Assembly: GCA_023301795.1 (NCBI GenBank)
Contig: JALZVU010000025.1
Coordinates: forward strand, 1 to 60,274
Direction: 5' to 3'
Length of the DNA: 60,274 nucleotides
Source of the DNA: Granulosicoccus sp.
Lineage (GTDB): Bacteria > Pseudomonadota > Gammaproteobacteria > Granulosicoccales > Granulosicoccaceae
A program made the position numbers and the translations under genes. A model generated the notes under the pieces. It worked only from the letters and a program-made list of their open reading frames with translations. It did no database searches and was not told the DNA's origin. Numbering within the stretch: position 1 is the first letter of the stretch; each line of letters begins with the position of its first letter. Of the stretch, positions 42,761 to 52,290 are shown in pieces.

Positions 42761-43087
42761 TTGCCGGAAACCATCATAATTTTTTCTACTTTTTACAAAC
42801 GCTTCCTGTTGGCTACTGCACTGTGGCTTATATCCTGGCCCGTTATCTATTTGATAAAACTTGGAGAAATTACAGGTCCTAAGGCGTGGTTCTGGATCAT
42901 TGGAGAACTGAACTACCCAGTGGTTGCCGTCGCCTATGTGCTTCTTGATGGCTTTTTTAAGCGAGTAGGGTTGAAGCCGTGGGTGGTGTTTATGGCTGCC
43001 GTGTTGCTAATAGCGGCGATTATGCCTTTCTACTACGACAAGTATGGGTTTGCGTTAGGGGTAACTCTGGAAGCGCGGTATCTATAG
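42761..43087 (+). CDS. Small three-helix membrane protein
   Basis: A 108-residue hydrophobic protein with helices at about 13-31, 42-63 and 74-90, and a short tail ending in EARYL. It starts at TTG 70 bases after the MocR gene; the start is uncertain and no good ribosome-binding site is present. No family was recognised. It may be cotranscribed with the regulator. It converges with the EamA gene. Confidence 0.45.
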   Translation: MPETIIIFSTFYKRFLLATALWLISWPVIYLIKLGEITGPKAWFWIIGELNYPVVAVAYVLLDGFFKRVGLKPWVVFMAAVLLIAAIMPFYYDKYGFALGVTLEARYL

Positions 43088-43197
43088 CCGCACATTATCT
43101 AGCTACCACTTGATCCTTTGCGAATTCTGCACTAAGCATGATCTAGGTATGCACGTCGATCGCTGATTATACTTCGCTTGATCGTTGTGCCAGGCAA

Positions 43198-44112
43198 TTA
43201 CGTCGATCGCCGTTGTGCAACGACACTGCCTATAATTCCTACGATGATTACACACGCTCCTAACCAAGTGATCTGGGAATATCGCTCACCGAACAGTAAC
43301 GTGCCTGTGCCCAGAGCAACTGCAGCGCCCACATAACTTATCTGGCTCAGATATATGGGGCCGCCCACTAATTGCAGTCTGAAATAAAAGTGAAACATCA
43401 ACGCGGCAACGATCATTTGTGTCAGTGACAGGACAGGATTGAAGATCAGCGTTTGCAGAGAGGCAAAACCTGTTTGCAGAGCAACCACAATCAACAGGAA
43501 GCTGGCTGCGGCCAGATTACTGCCAATCGCCAGTTCGGTTGGAGAGGCATCAGTTGGCCATGCGAGTGTTCTGTAGACATTTCCTATCGCCAGACTAGCC
43601 GGAATTCCCAGGCCTGCCAATAACCAGATTATGGAGGCGGGCTGACCTACTTCTCCTCGGGTGCTTGCTACAATAATGGCGCCGATAAATCCAATGCTGA
43701 TGCCGGCAAGTCCGAGTGCGCTGGGCAGCTTCAAGCGAGTGAGTGATTGCAGTGCTAGCGTGAAAATAGGGGAGAGTGTGAACATCAACCCCGTAAATCC
43801 TGCACCGAGTTTAGGGATAACTGTAAAGATCAGCAGATTCGGTATCACCAGTGACACACTGGCAGAGATACAGTAGAACTGAAGGTATTCTTTGCTGATG
43901 TTCACCTTGCGTCCTTGCAAGGTGTGGATCATCAAAAGAATACTGCTAGCACCTGCGGCCACAAGAAAAGCCCAGACTGCTGGTGGAATCTGTGCCTGGC
44001 CTGACAGCTTGCCAAGGGGGAAGGTTAATCCGAGCAGTACGCCTGTTATCAGTAGTAGAGGCGCTGCTCGGTTTAGGGGTGATGGTGCAGTGTTGGTAGT
44101 GCTATCAGGCAT
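43198..44112 (-). CDS. EamA-family (DMT) transporter
   Basis: A 304-residue inner-membrane protein with ten predicted helices in two EamA repeats. Repeat one includes PLLLITGVLLGLTFPLG and FTGLMFTLSPIFTLAL; repeat two includes YLSQISYVGAAVALGTG and LLFGERYSQITWLGA. Probably exports or imports a small metabolite; the substrate is unknown. It begins 23 bases after the stop of the secreted metallo-hydrolase gene, so the two form an operon. Confidence 0.85.
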   Translation of the reverse strand: MPDSTTNTAPSPLNRAAPLLLITGVLLGLTFPLGKLSGQAQIPPAVWAFLVAAGASSILLMIHTLQGRKVNISKEYLQFYCISASVSLVIPNLLIFTVIPKLGAGFTGLMFTLSPIFTLALQSLTRLKLPSALGLAGISIGFIGAIIVASTRGEVGQPASIIWLLAGLGIPASLAIGNVYRTLAWPTDASPTELAIGSNLAAASFLLIVVALQTGFASLQTLIFNPVLSLTQMIVAALMFHFYFRLQLVGGPIYLSQISYVGAAVALGTGTLLFGERYSQITWLGACVIIVGIIGSVVAQRRST

Positions 44113-44135
44113 ACAAATGACTATACTCTGATCTG

Positions 44136-44984
44136 CTAGTTCGCTTCAAACTGTCCGCTAGATGCAAGAAAACCGGCCATTCCTGCAATATTCTCTGTGA
44201 GCCATACATCGTACTGCTGCCAGTCTTTGTAGTCACTCATGGTAATGTCAGTTTGTAGTTCGGTAGTCGATTTTCCAGCCTTCAGGCCAGCGAGTACTTC
44301 GGCCTTCAGCTCTTCCATGTAAACGATGACCTCAGCAACGTCAGACTTATCGCCCACCATGCCGTGAGCTGGAGCGAAAATATCAAAATCCAGTGAATCG
44401 ATCTTTCGAACCTGATTAGTCCAGTCATCAATATTGGCACCACCCATGTTTCTCCATGGTAGGCGTTTGGGAGAGGCTGCATCGGTAATGAATGCCACAT
44501 TTCCTGGACGTACCACAACAGCGATCAAGTCCTCACCATGACCAGGTCCTAGCCACGTCAGTTCAAATGTCTTGTCGCCTTGTGAAAATTCGTGGGTATC
44601 GTCAAATCGAAGTGTCGGTGTAACCCCGTCTATCTTGGCGGGTGCGTTCGCTTGCGCGATTACTTCAGCATCTTCTGTCAGAACAGCGCCGCCCGATGCG
44701 TGATCATCATGACTGTGGCTGTAGATTAAATGGGTGATTGGCTTGTCGGTTAATTTAGCCACTTCCGATTTGATCCACTCAGCAGCATCAGCATTGATCG
44801 GATCAGTGACGACAGCGCCTTCGCCGGTTATAACGACCAAAGAGTAATGGAAGTTATTTTGAAAGCGATAGATGTCTTTGGCTACTTCGGTTACGGTACG
44901 AATGGCATTAGTCTGAGCATGTGCTGAGAAGGTGGGGGCGATCAGTAGAGATGCTATGGCGATGGAGGATAGTATCTTTCTCAT
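44136..44984 (-). CDS. Secreted metallo-beta-lactamase-fold hydrolase
   Basis: A 282-residue periplasmic protein with a signal peptide ending at about residue 23 (FSAHA). The MBL zinc motif is IYSHSHDDHASGG (about 87-99). The second histidine region is GPGHGEDLI and a third, APAHG, is near residue 210. The fold is class-B-like and the neighbour is an EamA transporter. Relatives include quinoprotein-linked relay proteins and lactamase-like hydrolases, so a true beta-lactamase role is not implied. AAGGAA precedes the ATG. First gene of a two-gene operon. Confidence 0.88.
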   Translation of the reverse strand: MRKILSSIAIASLLIAPTFSAHAQTNAIRTVTEVAKDIYRFQNNFHYSLVVITGEGAVVTDPINADAAEWIKSEVAKLTDKPITHLIYSHSHDDHASGGAVLTEDAEVIAQANAPAKIDGVTPTLRFDDTHEFSQGDKTFELTWLGPGHGEDLIAVVVRPGNVAFITDAASPKRLPWRNMGGANIDDWTNQVRKIDSLDFDIFAPAHGMVGDKSDVAEVIVYMEELKAEVLAGLKAGKSTTELQTDITMSDYKDWQQYDVWLTENIAGMAGFLASSGQFEAN

Positions 44985-45125
44985 AAACGTAGATTCCTTG
45001 TTTCAGGGGTTGCCGTTTTTAATCCAGTCCAGATCCTGAGAGATGTTTGAGCGGGGATTTATACGGAAGCACAGAGTCAGACAGTCGAGCTTCTTATTTT
45101 GTTCCACAAATCTTCAACCGGTAAC

Positions 45126-45776
45126 CTAAGCGTCCCAACTAATATCAAATTTTGTCACTACTTTTTGCACCTGCTCTGGCGTGAGTAATTGAGGGGTCAG
45201 GCCGCGAGTAAGAAGAGCCAGCCGAGCAGTGTCTTCTAACTCTTCAATAGCGTTACAAGCAGCCTCTACATCTTTTGCGGCCACCACGGGTCCGTGATTT
45301 GCCAACATTACGGCGCTTCGCTTACCGGCTAGGCTTCGCACAGCCTCACCCATGGCTGCATCTCCGGGCACGAAAAAGGGAAGTAGCTTCACGCGCCCAA
45401 GCTTTATCAAGCTATAGGGTGTCAATGGTGGAAGAAAGTCATCCACGTTGGCATCCGGCATCATAGAGAGGGCTACGGAGTGACAGGAATGTAAATGCAC
45501 GACGGCACCTGCCGTACTGCGTGTGTCGTAGAACGCAGCATGAAGCGGCATCTCCTTGGTGGGTGGATCACCGCCGATGAGCACACCAGCGGCGTCGAAG
45601 TGGCTCAGACGCCCCGGATCGAGTCGGCCAAAACTTGAGCCGGTAGGGCTTACCAGCAGGCCGCCGTCGGCAGTACGTGCAGAGATATTGCCTGTGGAGC
45701 CGCCCGTAAGTCCACGGTCAAATAGTGATTTCGCAAGTAAGCACATCAACTCTCGCAGGGAGGTATCGCTATTCAC
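45126..45776 (-). CDS. Class II aldolase/adducin-family protein (OtnC-like)
   Basis: A 216-residue cytoplasmic zinc enzyme. The opening DRGLTGGSTGNISAR and LLVSPTGSSFGRL are typical of the family. Zinc ligands are in VVHLHSCHSVAL and LANHGPVVA, and the catalytic acid in TKEMPLHAAFY. The wording is closest to OtnC, the 3-oxo-tetronate 4-phosphate decarboxylase, which belongs to four-carbon acid-sugar catabolism. The usual kinase and dehydrogenase partners (OtnK, LtnD) are not in the neighbourhood, so the assignment of substrate is tentative. Confidence 0.82.
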   Translation of the reverse strand: MNSDTSLRELMCLLAKSLFDRGLTGGSTGNISARTADGGLLVSPTGSSFGRLDPGRLSHFDAAGVLIGGDPPTKEMPLHAAFYDTRSTAGAVVHLHSCHSVALSMMPDANVDDFLPPLTPYSLIKLGRVKLLPFFVPGDAAMGEAVRSLAGKRSAVMLANHGPVVAAKDVEAACNAIEELEDTARLALLTRGLTPQLLTPEQVQKVVTKFDISWDA

Positions 45777-45935
45777 AGGGGTGCGACGCCCAAGGCGAGC
45801 AATAAGGTTGAGATCGTCAAAGCGGACAGTCCTTGGTTACGTTGTTTTCTATGGCCGGGCAAGTAAAGTACTTTTTAAGCGCTCCTGGCAATGTAATCAA
45901 GTAAGGCTACCACGCTATGCTACCAGCCTAGGCTC

Positions 45936-45995
45936 GATCATTCATGAAGCACGGGAGCATCTGGACTCGGTGTGCCAGTGCCTTCATGAATGATC
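45936..45995. repeat. Isolated long hairpin with 14-bp perfect arms
   Basis: GATCATTCATGAAG (45936-45949) and CTTCATGAATGATC (45982-45995) are exact complements around a 32-base loop. It lies between the class II aldolase and the lipoprotein gene, 38 bases after the lipoprotein stop codon (minus strand). A T-run is missing on either strand, so it is not a standard terminator. Could be a stabilising 3' structure, a REP-like element or an operator pair. Confidence 0.6.
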
Positions 45996-46032
45996 CAGGG
46001 TAAAAACATCTGCAACTACTGTACATCTTGAA

Positions 46033-46605
46033 TCATGCTTTGGCTCTGAGAAAAACTGTGCGAATGGTGCCTCCGGTATTTGAATACACCTGGTGACACC
46101 CTTTGGAAAGCCACGAGAACCAGTTGCGCGATTTACCTATCCACTCGCTTACGCATTCCAGCCCCGTTTTATCGAACGTATAAATCGCTTCATCTGATCC
46201 ATCTTGCAGAACTCGAACGACCGTAATGTAATCATACTCATCTGAGTAATTGTAATAGCGATAGCATTCAGTTGGCAGCGCTTGCTCTGTCGATGCTGAA
46301 TAGATGATTCTTCCGCCTGGATCCAGCATTCCTTGAGTCGCTGGCTGGACAGTTGCAACCAGTTGATAGGGACTGCTGTTATAGGGTCCACCATGCGCGC
46401 TTGCCATAGCGCATTCAATGGTGATCGATTTGTTTTTATCCGCGGTGTATACGGTGAAAGGAATTTCTGCCGAACGCGATGAAAACTTCTGACCATAGTA
46501 CGGACTAATTAGGCATCCAGATAATGTGGTTAATGCAACCACGGTGATTGATGCCTTGATCAATTTAGCCGTTGGACGAATTTTATTGTGTGTAGATGTG
46601 AGCAT
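46033..46605 (-). CDS. Hypothetical lipoprotein
   Basis: A 190-residue exported protein with a basic N-terminus, a hydrophobic stretch and a lipobox (TTLSGC, cysteine at about residue 30 of this start). The mature part has no recognised fold. It contains a Tyr-rich strand, then CVSEWIGKSRNWFSWLSKGCHQ near the C-terminus with paired cysteines that may form a disulphide. The ATG at 46605 has GGAG seven bases upstream; a longer frame to 46668 is unlikely. Probably monocistronic. Function unknown. Confidence 0.65.
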   Translation of the reverse strand: MLTSTHNKIRPTAKLIKASITVVALTTLSGCLISPYYGQKFSSRSAEIPFTVYTADKNKSITIECAMASAHGGPYNSSPYQLVATVQPATQGMLDPGGRIIYSASTEQALPTECYRYYNYSDEYDYITVVRVLQDGSDEAIYTFDKTGLECVSEWIGKSRNWFSWLSKGCHQVYSNTGGTIRTVFLRAKA

Positions 46606-47152
46606 GTTGAATCTCCAGTTTAAACAGTACGCGTGTGGTGTGACAGGTTTGTCGTTCAGCGAGATCAAGCTATTGAAATTGCTGTTGTCTTCACAGTAGG
46701 ATTGAGCTCAAGAGCTGTCCACTAGACAAACGACGCAACACATCTATTCGTGCTACTTAAGTTGAAAATTTGACGCAAAACTATACTTATTGGCAGACCT
46801 GAAATGTCCTTTTCTGGAGTATCAAATGAGGCTGTACGGAGAAATTTTGAATTATGATGAAATGGCAGGCAATAGTCAGTCGCTACGGGCGCCGAGTGTT
46901 CAAGTGCAGCAGTATTGTTGTCCCCTCGCTGTCTGCATAGTTACCTCTCTAGACCAAAAAATCAAAACTCATTGCACACTTGCCACTAAACGCGTAGTTT
47001 CTGGCACAGTTACAACGGGATTGTCAGGTGCCAGGGCGTTTTTGCACTGCTAAACAGTGCGTTATCTATGGTGGCAGGCATTCCTGTGTTTTATGTGTGC
47101 GACCCTCACATAAATGAGGACGCAACATCCAACGACCACATGGAGACTTTAG
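46606..47152. other. Intergenic region, no gene recognised
   Basis: A 547-base spacer between the divergent lipoprotein gene and the polyamine-type operon. A frame from a TTG (46790-47053) encodes a Cys-rich, unlikely protein and is not called. GCACTG (47044-47049) and CAGTGC (47055-47060) form a short hairpin 90 bases before the operon start, a possible operator. No clear sigma-70 pair was found. Confidence 0.5.
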
Positions 47153-48229
47153 ATGACGATGAAGACGGTATTACCCACAGTGCTACTAGGCGTAGGGCTC
47201 ACTTGTTCTGGTGCTTCCAGTGCCGAAACGCTGCGCTTGCTGACATGGGGTAACTATGCACCCGATAATGTCATTGACATGTTCGAGGCTGCAAATCCTG
47301 ATATTGACGTCGAAGTAACGCTATCGAACAATGAAGAGATGATAGCCAAGCTTCGTGCTACCGGTGGTTCAGGGTTTGACCTGGCACAACCGAGCCATGA
47401 CCGCATTTATGCTGCTCAATTGGAATACGAGTTATACAAGCCGCTTGATTTATCGAAAATCGATACCTCCACCATGACGCCGTCGCTGCTTACTGGCGTG
47501 CAAGAGAATACGACTATTGATGGTGAAGTTTATGCTGTGCCGCATCTATGGGGCACGTCTGGCCTTATGGCAAACAAGACGGAAGCGCCCGACCTGACAG
47601 GCTGGGGCGATCTTTGTGACCCAAAATACAAGGGCAAGACATCGATGCGCCTTACACGCACTATCTTATTGGGAACCGCATTCGATATGGGTGAAGATCC
47701 GTTTGCTGCCTACGCTGATCTGGATGAATACCAAGCCATTCTAGATAAGGTGGCTGATAAGTTGATCGCGTGTAAAGAAAACATCAAAGCTTACTGGCAG
47801 GGTGGGGACGATTTGTCCGCCATGATGCTATCAGGTGAAATTGTCGCATCAGAAACCTGGGATTCCACCGCCTATAAGCTGTATGGTGAGAACGAGAACA
47901 TTGTGTTTGTACCACCAGCAACCGGTGCACTGGCATGGATCGATACGTTTGCGCTGCCGCGTAAAGGCAAGGCGGACGAAGCTGCTTACAAATGGATCAA
48001 CTTTGTGTCACAACCAGAGATCGTGACATTGCTGTCTGCCAGCAGTGGAGCCATTGCCGCGGTTAACGGTGCTATGGATCTGCTACCTCCTGACAAGAAG
48101 GCTGCTGTTAATGCGGCATTCACAGACGACGATGTTGCTAACCTGAAGTTCTTTGCAAACATTCCACCGGGTGTTGAAGATATGGAAGGCAAGACTCTTG
48201 AGAAAATCAAGGCTGCCACGGGCGGTTAG
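47153..48229 (+). CDS. Polyamine-type ABC transporter binding protein (PotD/PotF-like)
   Basis: A 358-residue periplasmic protein of the COG0687 spermidine/putrescine group. Signal peptide ends near residue 24 (SGASSA). The typical opening is LRLLTWGNYAPDNVIDMFEAANPDIDVEV, with FDLAQPSHDRIYA and AVPHLWGTSGLMANK later. First gene of a complete operon followed by ATPase and two permeases, 8 bases after GGAG. A strong hairpin separates it from the ATPase gene, which would let the binding protein be made in excess. Ligand could be a polyamine or another amine. Confidence 0.87.
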   Translation: MTMKTVLPTVLLGVGLTCSGASSAETLRLLTWGNYAPDNVIDMFEAANPDIDVEVTLSNNEEMIAKLRATGGSGFDLAQPSHDRIYAAQLEYELYKPLDLSKIDTSTMTPSLLTGVQENTTIDGEVYAVPHLWGTSGLMANKTEAPDLTGWGDLCDPKYKGKTSMRLTRTILLGTAFDMGEDPFAAYADLDEYQAILDKVADKLIACKENIKAYWQGGDDLSAMMLSGEIVASETWDSTAYKLYGENENIVFVPPATGALAWIDTFALPRKGKADEAAYKWINFVSQPEIVTLLSASSGAIAAVNGAMDLLPPDKKAAVNAAFTDDDVANLKFFANIPPGVEDMEGKTLEKIKAATGG

Positions 48230-48236
48230 ATAAAAT

Positions 48237-48266
48237 TGCCCAACCCTTGCTGAGAAGGGTTGGGCA
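48237..48266 (+). terminator. Intercistronic hairpin after the potD-like gene
   Basis: TGCCCAACCCTT (48237-48248) and AAGGGTTGGGCA (48255-48266) form a perfect 12-bp stem with a 6-base loop, beginning 8 bases after the stop codon. There is no long T-run, so it is probably a partial terminator or an RNA stabiliser that raises the binding-protein level over the other subunits. Confidence 0.7.
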
Positions 48267-48325
48267 GATTGTTATCGTATGGCCGGTCGTTGCCGGTTTG
48301 CCATCCCAACACGAATGAGTTTTGT

Positions 48326-49468
48326 ATGTCCGGTAAACAACCTTTTGATGTTGATCTGGAGTGCCTTGATCTCTCAAAGCACTTCGGCGATGTACGTGCT
48401 GTTGATAGCGTGTCGCTCTCCATACCGCAAGGCAGCTTTTTTTCAATACTTGGGCCATCAGGTTGTGGCAAGACCACATTGATGCGGATGATTGCCGGGT
48501 TTGAAGATCCAACATCAGGCGACATACAGATCAAAGGGCGTTCGGTACTCGGAACACCGCCAAATAAACGCAATGTGAAAATGGTGTTCCAGCATCTTGC
48601 CTTGTTTCCCATGATGAACGTGTATGACAACATCGCCTATGGATTGCGATGTGCAGGTTTCTCTAATAGGGAAATTGGTGCAAAAGTGGCAGATGTGCTT
48701 GAGCGGGTTGCGCTACCTGACGTAGCCAAGCGTGATGTCCACCAGCTATCTGGTGGCCAGAAGCAGCGTATTGCCATTGCGCGTTGTATGGTGCTTGACC
48801 CTGATGTGCTGCTGCTTGACGAACCGTTGGGTGCCCTTGATTTAAAGCTGCGCGAAGCCATGAAGATCGAACTCAAACTGCTGCAAAGCCAGTTCAACAC
48901 GACGTTTGTGTATATCACCCATGATCAGTCTGAAGCTTTGGTGATGTCTGATCAGATCGCCGTCATGAATCAGGGACGTTTTGAACAGATCGGGTCGCCG
49001 CAGCACCTCTATCAACAACCGGCCACCGCCTTTGTCGCAGGCTTTGTCGGCGACGCTAATCGATGGGAGGCAACGGTCACAAACTGCGAGGAATCGCAGC
49101 TTGGCACGATGACAGGGGCTGGACACTCCATCACTGGTCATACTCAAAACCCCAGTGTGGCTGGCGTGGGCGATAAGGTCAGTATTTACGTGCGACCAGA
49201 GTTCATCAGGGTGAATCGGTCTGGGGAATCCACTGGCTCATCAACAGCAGATACCGCAGAGTTTCACAATGAACTGGCAGGCCAGGTGGATAGTGTCCTG
49301 TTTAACGGTGCCAATAGTCGTTTGCTGATACGCACCGACGAGCATCAGGCTCTGATTGAAGCAGACGCCAATCTTACCGGCGGACTTGATGACTTCAAGG
49401 AAGGCGAGAACGTGACGCTTTCCTGGTCGTCCTTGCAGACGCGTTGTTTTCCAGTGCCAGCGTCGTGA
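48326..49468 (+). CDS. Polyamine-type ABC transporter ATP-binding protein (PotA-like)
   Basis: A 380-residue nucleotide-binding subunit. Walker A is GPSGCGKTTLMRM, the signature LSGGQKQRIAIAR, Walker B VLLLDEPLGALD, and the H-loop YITHDQSEAL, followed by a TOBE domain. The ATG at 48326 is preferred over an in-frame start at 48260 that lies in the intercistronic hairpin. Its stop overlaps the GTG of the first permease (GTGA), indicating coupled translation. Energises import by this operon. Confidence 0.92.
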   Translation: MSGKQPFDVDLECLDLSKHFGDVRAVDSVSLSIPQGSFFSILGPSGCGKTTLMRMIAGFEDPTSGDIQIKGRSVLGTPPNKRNVKMVFQHLALFPMMNVYDNIAYGLRCAGFSNREIGAKVADVLERVALPDVAKRDVHQLSGGQKQRIAIARCMVLDPDVLLLDEPLGALDLKLREAMKIELKLLQSQFNTTFVYITHDQSEALVMSDQIAVMNQGRFEQIGSPQHLYQQPATAFVAGFVGDANRWEATVTNCEESQLGTMTGAGHSITGHTQNPSVAGVGDKVSIYVRPEFIRVNRSGESTGSSTADTAEFHNELAGQVDSVLFNGANSRLLIRTDEHQALIEADANLTGGLDDFKEGENVTLSWSSLQTRCFPVPAS

Positions 49469-50349
49469 GCTTTAAAGGTAGCACCCGCCAGGATGCGAAG
49501 CGGCTGACATTGTTGCTGTTATTTGCGCCGTTTACGTTGTGGATACTACTGCTAGTTGTTTTGCCACATATCGGCATGGTGGTGTTGTCGCTACGTGAGA
49601 AGGTCGCGCCGCGGATCTATGAGTTTGGGTTTGGCAACTACATTGATTTTATACAAGAGCCCATCTACTGGAATACATTGCTGCGCACTGGCGGAATGTC
49701 ATTGCTAGTGACTGTATTAGCTTTACTGATTGGCTTTCCAGTTGCCTATTACATCGCTAAGCTTGCAGGCAATCGCAGCAAGGGCGCTTTGTTTATCTTG
49801 TGTCTCATACCGCTTTGGGTAAGTGATTTGATACGTGCCTTTGGCTGGATATTGCTGTTACGTGAGTCCGGTATTGTGTCCACAACATTGCAAAAGGTGG
49901 GTTTGGCTGATGGGCCTGTGGAGCTGCTGTACAACGATGCCACCGTGATCGTGGGTTTGGTATATACCGTGATCCTGTTTATGATTGTGCCGCTGGTATC
50001 AACGCTCGACGGTATGGATAACGAGATGATAGAGGCCGGCTACAACTTAGGGGGCAACAGCTTTACCGTTATGCGGCGCATTGTTATTCCCTACGCCATG
50101 CCCGGTATTGTTGCAGGGTGTATTGTGGTTTTCATGTTAACCGCGGGCAGCTATCTGACACCTATTTTGCTCGGTGGCAAGAACTCCAGCTGGTTCACTG
50201 AACAAATCTACGATCAATTTATAAGACGCTATAACTGGGAGTCAGGTGCGGCCTTTGGGTTTTTGCTATTAGCATTTACATCACTAGTGATATGGATTGG
50301 CCTGAAGTTGTCGGGACAAACGCTGTCCAGCACTGTAGCGAAGAGTTGA
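49465..50349 (+). CDS. Polyamine-type ABC transporter permease (PotB-like)
   Basis: A 294-residue inner-membrane protein with six helices and the EAA loop at EAGYNLGGNSFTVMRRIVIP. I take the GTG at 49465 as the start because it overlaps the ATPase stop as GTGA; a TTG at 49444 would add seven residues. Long hydrophobic segments include LLLLFAPFTLWILLLVVLPH at the N-terminus. Pairs with the next gene to form the membrane pore. Confidence 0.9.
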   Translation: MSFKGSTRQDAKRLTLLLLFAPFTLWILLLVVLPHIGMVVLSLREKVAPRIYEFGFGNYIDFIQEPIYWNTLLRTGGMSLLVTVLALLIGFPVAYYIAKLAGNRSKGALFILCLIPLWVSDLIRAFGWILLLRESGIVSTTLQKVGLADGPVELLYNDATVIVGLVYTVILFMIVPLVSTLDGMDNEMIEAGYNLGGNSFTVMRRIVIPYAMPGIVAGCIVVFMLTAGSYLTPILLGGKNSSWFTEQIYDQFIRRYNWESGAAFGFLLLAFTSLVIWIGLKLSGQTLSSTVAKS

Positions 50350-50355
50350 TCCAGC

Positions 50356-51216
50356 ATGCTAATCAAAACAGGCAGTGGCCATTCATCCCCATTTCTATAC
50401 AAACTCTTTGTACTGGCGTTCTTTATTTTTCTGGCAGCGCCGTTAGTCGCTGCCGGAGTGTTTGCCTTTAACGATTCTTTGTTTCCTGTGCTGCCATGGC
50501 AAGGTTTCACACTGGATTGGTTCTTCAATGATACTGAGCCAAAGTTGGGTATGTTCCACGATAGAAGGCTGTTGAGTGGGCTGAAGTACTCTTTCATTAT
50601 TGCCAGCATGGTTGCTGGGTTAAGTGTTCTTGTGGGTACGTGCAATGCGTTTCTGTTTGTTCGCTGCGATTTTCCGGCCAAGAATTTCTTCTATATTGTG
50701 ATGGTGCTACCCCTTGTAATTCCGGGTGTCATTATGGGTATCTCTATTCTGGTACTGGCAAGCAATATTGCAAACGGCGTGGAGTCGGGTACAGGGCTAG
50801 AGTTAGAGTTTTTGCGGCCAGGGCTGACTCTGGTTGTATTGGGCCAGTTCTCTTTTATCACCACCATTACCTCACTGGTTATCACAGCAAGACTGAAGAA
50901 ATTCGATATATCTTTAGAAGAGGCAGCGCTTAATCTGGGCGCAAGTCGCTGGCGGGTATTACGTACCGTAACTCTACCTTACTTACGCCCAGCGATGATA
51001 GCAGCCGCTATTGTGGCATTTCTAGTTTCCTTTGAGAATTTCAATACCACACTGTTTCTGGTGGGGTCAGAGTCGCCCTTAACAATTACCATGTACGATC
51101 GCATATCAAAAGCAGGCTCAACGCCTGTGCTCAATGCGGTATCCGTGTTCTTGATGGCAGGATCTGCCTTGCTTGCGTTGGTGTCGTTGTTAGTGCAGCG
51201 TGATGATCGCTCTTGA
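50356..51216 (+). CDS. Polyamine-type ABC transporter permease (PotC-like)
   Basis: A 286-residue inner-membrane protein with six helices and the EAA loop EEAALNLGASRWRVLRTVTLP. It starts 6 bases after the previous permease and ends the operon. The family pairs one PotB-like and one PotC-like chain. Convergent with the nucleoside-type ABC operon, whose last gene ends 103 bases away. Confidence 0.9.
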   Translation: MLIKTGSGHSSPFLYKLFVLAFFIFLAAPLVAAGVFAFNDSLFPVLPWQGFTLDWFFNDTEPKLGMFHDRRLLSGLKYSFIIASMVAGLSVLVGTCNAFLFVRCDFPAKNFFYIVMVLPLVIPGVIMGISILVLASNIANGVESGTGLELEFLRPGLTLVVLGQFSFITTITSLVITARLKKFDISLEEAALNLGASRWRVLRTVTLPYLRPAMIAAAIVAFLVSFENFNTTLFLVGSESPLTITMYDRISKAGSTPVLNAVSVFLMAGSALLALVSLLVQRDDRS

Positions 51217-51318
51217 ATTATGAGCAGGCAGTCTAATGCTTGGTGAGTGAGTAGAGTGCTGCCAACTTCGAAACGCGTGGCGCTAGCCTTTTGCTGACTA
51301 CAGGTCAGGAAAGTTCAA

Positions 51319-52287
51319 TCAACGCTCTTTCACATAAGGGGCGCCACCTGCACGAGGTGGAACAGCTTTACCGACAAACCCTGCCAGAATCACCACCGTC
51401 AAGATATACGGCAGGGCATCAAGCAATTGCGCATTGACCTTAAACCCTAAAGTGTTTTCCAGTACATCGGGTCGCAGGGACATGGCTTGCAGAAAGCCGA
51501 ATAACAAACACGCGTAGAGCGCTTGCCAGGGCCGCCATTTTGCAAATATAAGAGCGGCAAGTGCGATGAAACCGCGTCCGGCACTCATATCTTTCACAAA
51601 TCCTGCCTGAAGCGCTGTTGCCAGGTAGGTGCCCGCGAAGCCACATAGCACGCCACAGATAACAACCGCAATGTAACGAAGCCTGATGACCGAAACGCCC
51701 GCTGTGTCGACCGATGCCGGATTCTCACCGACCGCTCGTAGCCGTAGGCCAAAGCGTGTGCGATATAACAACGCCCAGGTTAGCGGTACAAACAGAATCG
51801 CTATATATACAAGGCTGGTGTGTCCGGATATCAGCTCAAAATAGACAGGGCCAATAACCGGCACCTCGCGCAGCGCATCGGCGAAGGGCAGGGTGATGGG
51901 TTCAAAACGCGCATCCCCGCTCAGTTGAGGTGTCCTACCGCCCTGGCCAAACCAGCTTTGTGCGATGACAACGGTAATACCCGCCGCAAGGAAATTGATG
52001 GCCACCCCGGATATCAGCTGATTACCGCGGAAGGTGATTGATGCCACACCGTGTATGAGCGATAAAAACAGAGAGGCGCCTACGCCTGCCATCAAACCAA
52101 GCCACGCAGAACCGGTGGCGTACGCAACAGCGCCTGACAAGAAGGCGGCTGCCAGCATCTTGCCTTCAAGTCCAATATCGAAAATACCCGCACGCTCTGA
52201 ATACAGTCCTGCCAGGCACGCCAATAGCAGCGGCGTTGACAGGCGAACCGTCGAATCCAGGATCTGAAGTAGTGTTGGTAGGTCCAT
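51319..52287 (-). CDS. Nucleoside-type ABC transporter permease (NupQ-like)
   Basis: A 322-residue inner-membrane protein of the BPD_transp_2 group used by BmpA-type nucleoside importers. It has eight or more helices and the typical STPLLLACLAGLYSERAGIFDIGLEGKM opening, with the GLRLRAVGENPASVDTAG loop that contacts the ATPase. It begins four bases after the stop of the partner permease. Last gene of a four-gene operon. Confidence 0.9.
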   Translation of the reverse strand: MDLPTLLQILDSTVRLSTPLLLACLAGLYSERAGIFDIGLEGKMLAAAFLSGAVAYATGSAWLGLMAGVGASLFLSLIHGVASITFRGNQLISGVAINFLAAGITVVIAQSWFGQGGRTPQLSGDARFEPITLPFADALREVPVIGPVYFELISGHTSLVYIAILFVPLTWALLYRTRFGLRLRAVGENPASVDTAGVSVIRLRYIAVVICGVLCGFAGTYLATALQAGFVKDMSAGRGFIALAALIFAKWRPWQALYACLLFGFLQAMSLRPDVLENTLGFKVNAQLLDALPYILTVVILAGFVGKAVPPRAGGAPYVKER

Positions 52288-52290
52288 CGT

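Noticed and set aside
43153-43210. Direct repeat ACGTCGATCGC (43153-43163 and 43200-43210)
   Set aside because: Only two 11-base copies, one overlapping the end of a coding region; no att-site or mobile gene nearby.
45556-45993. 145-residue frame opposite the class II aldolase start
   Set aside because: Largely antisense to the aldolase gene with Arg/Ser/Pro-rich shadow composition.
46790-47053. 87-residue frame from a TTG in the spacer before the polyamine-type operon
   Set aside because: Weak start codon, Cys-rich odd composition and no ribosome-binding site; treated as intergenic.
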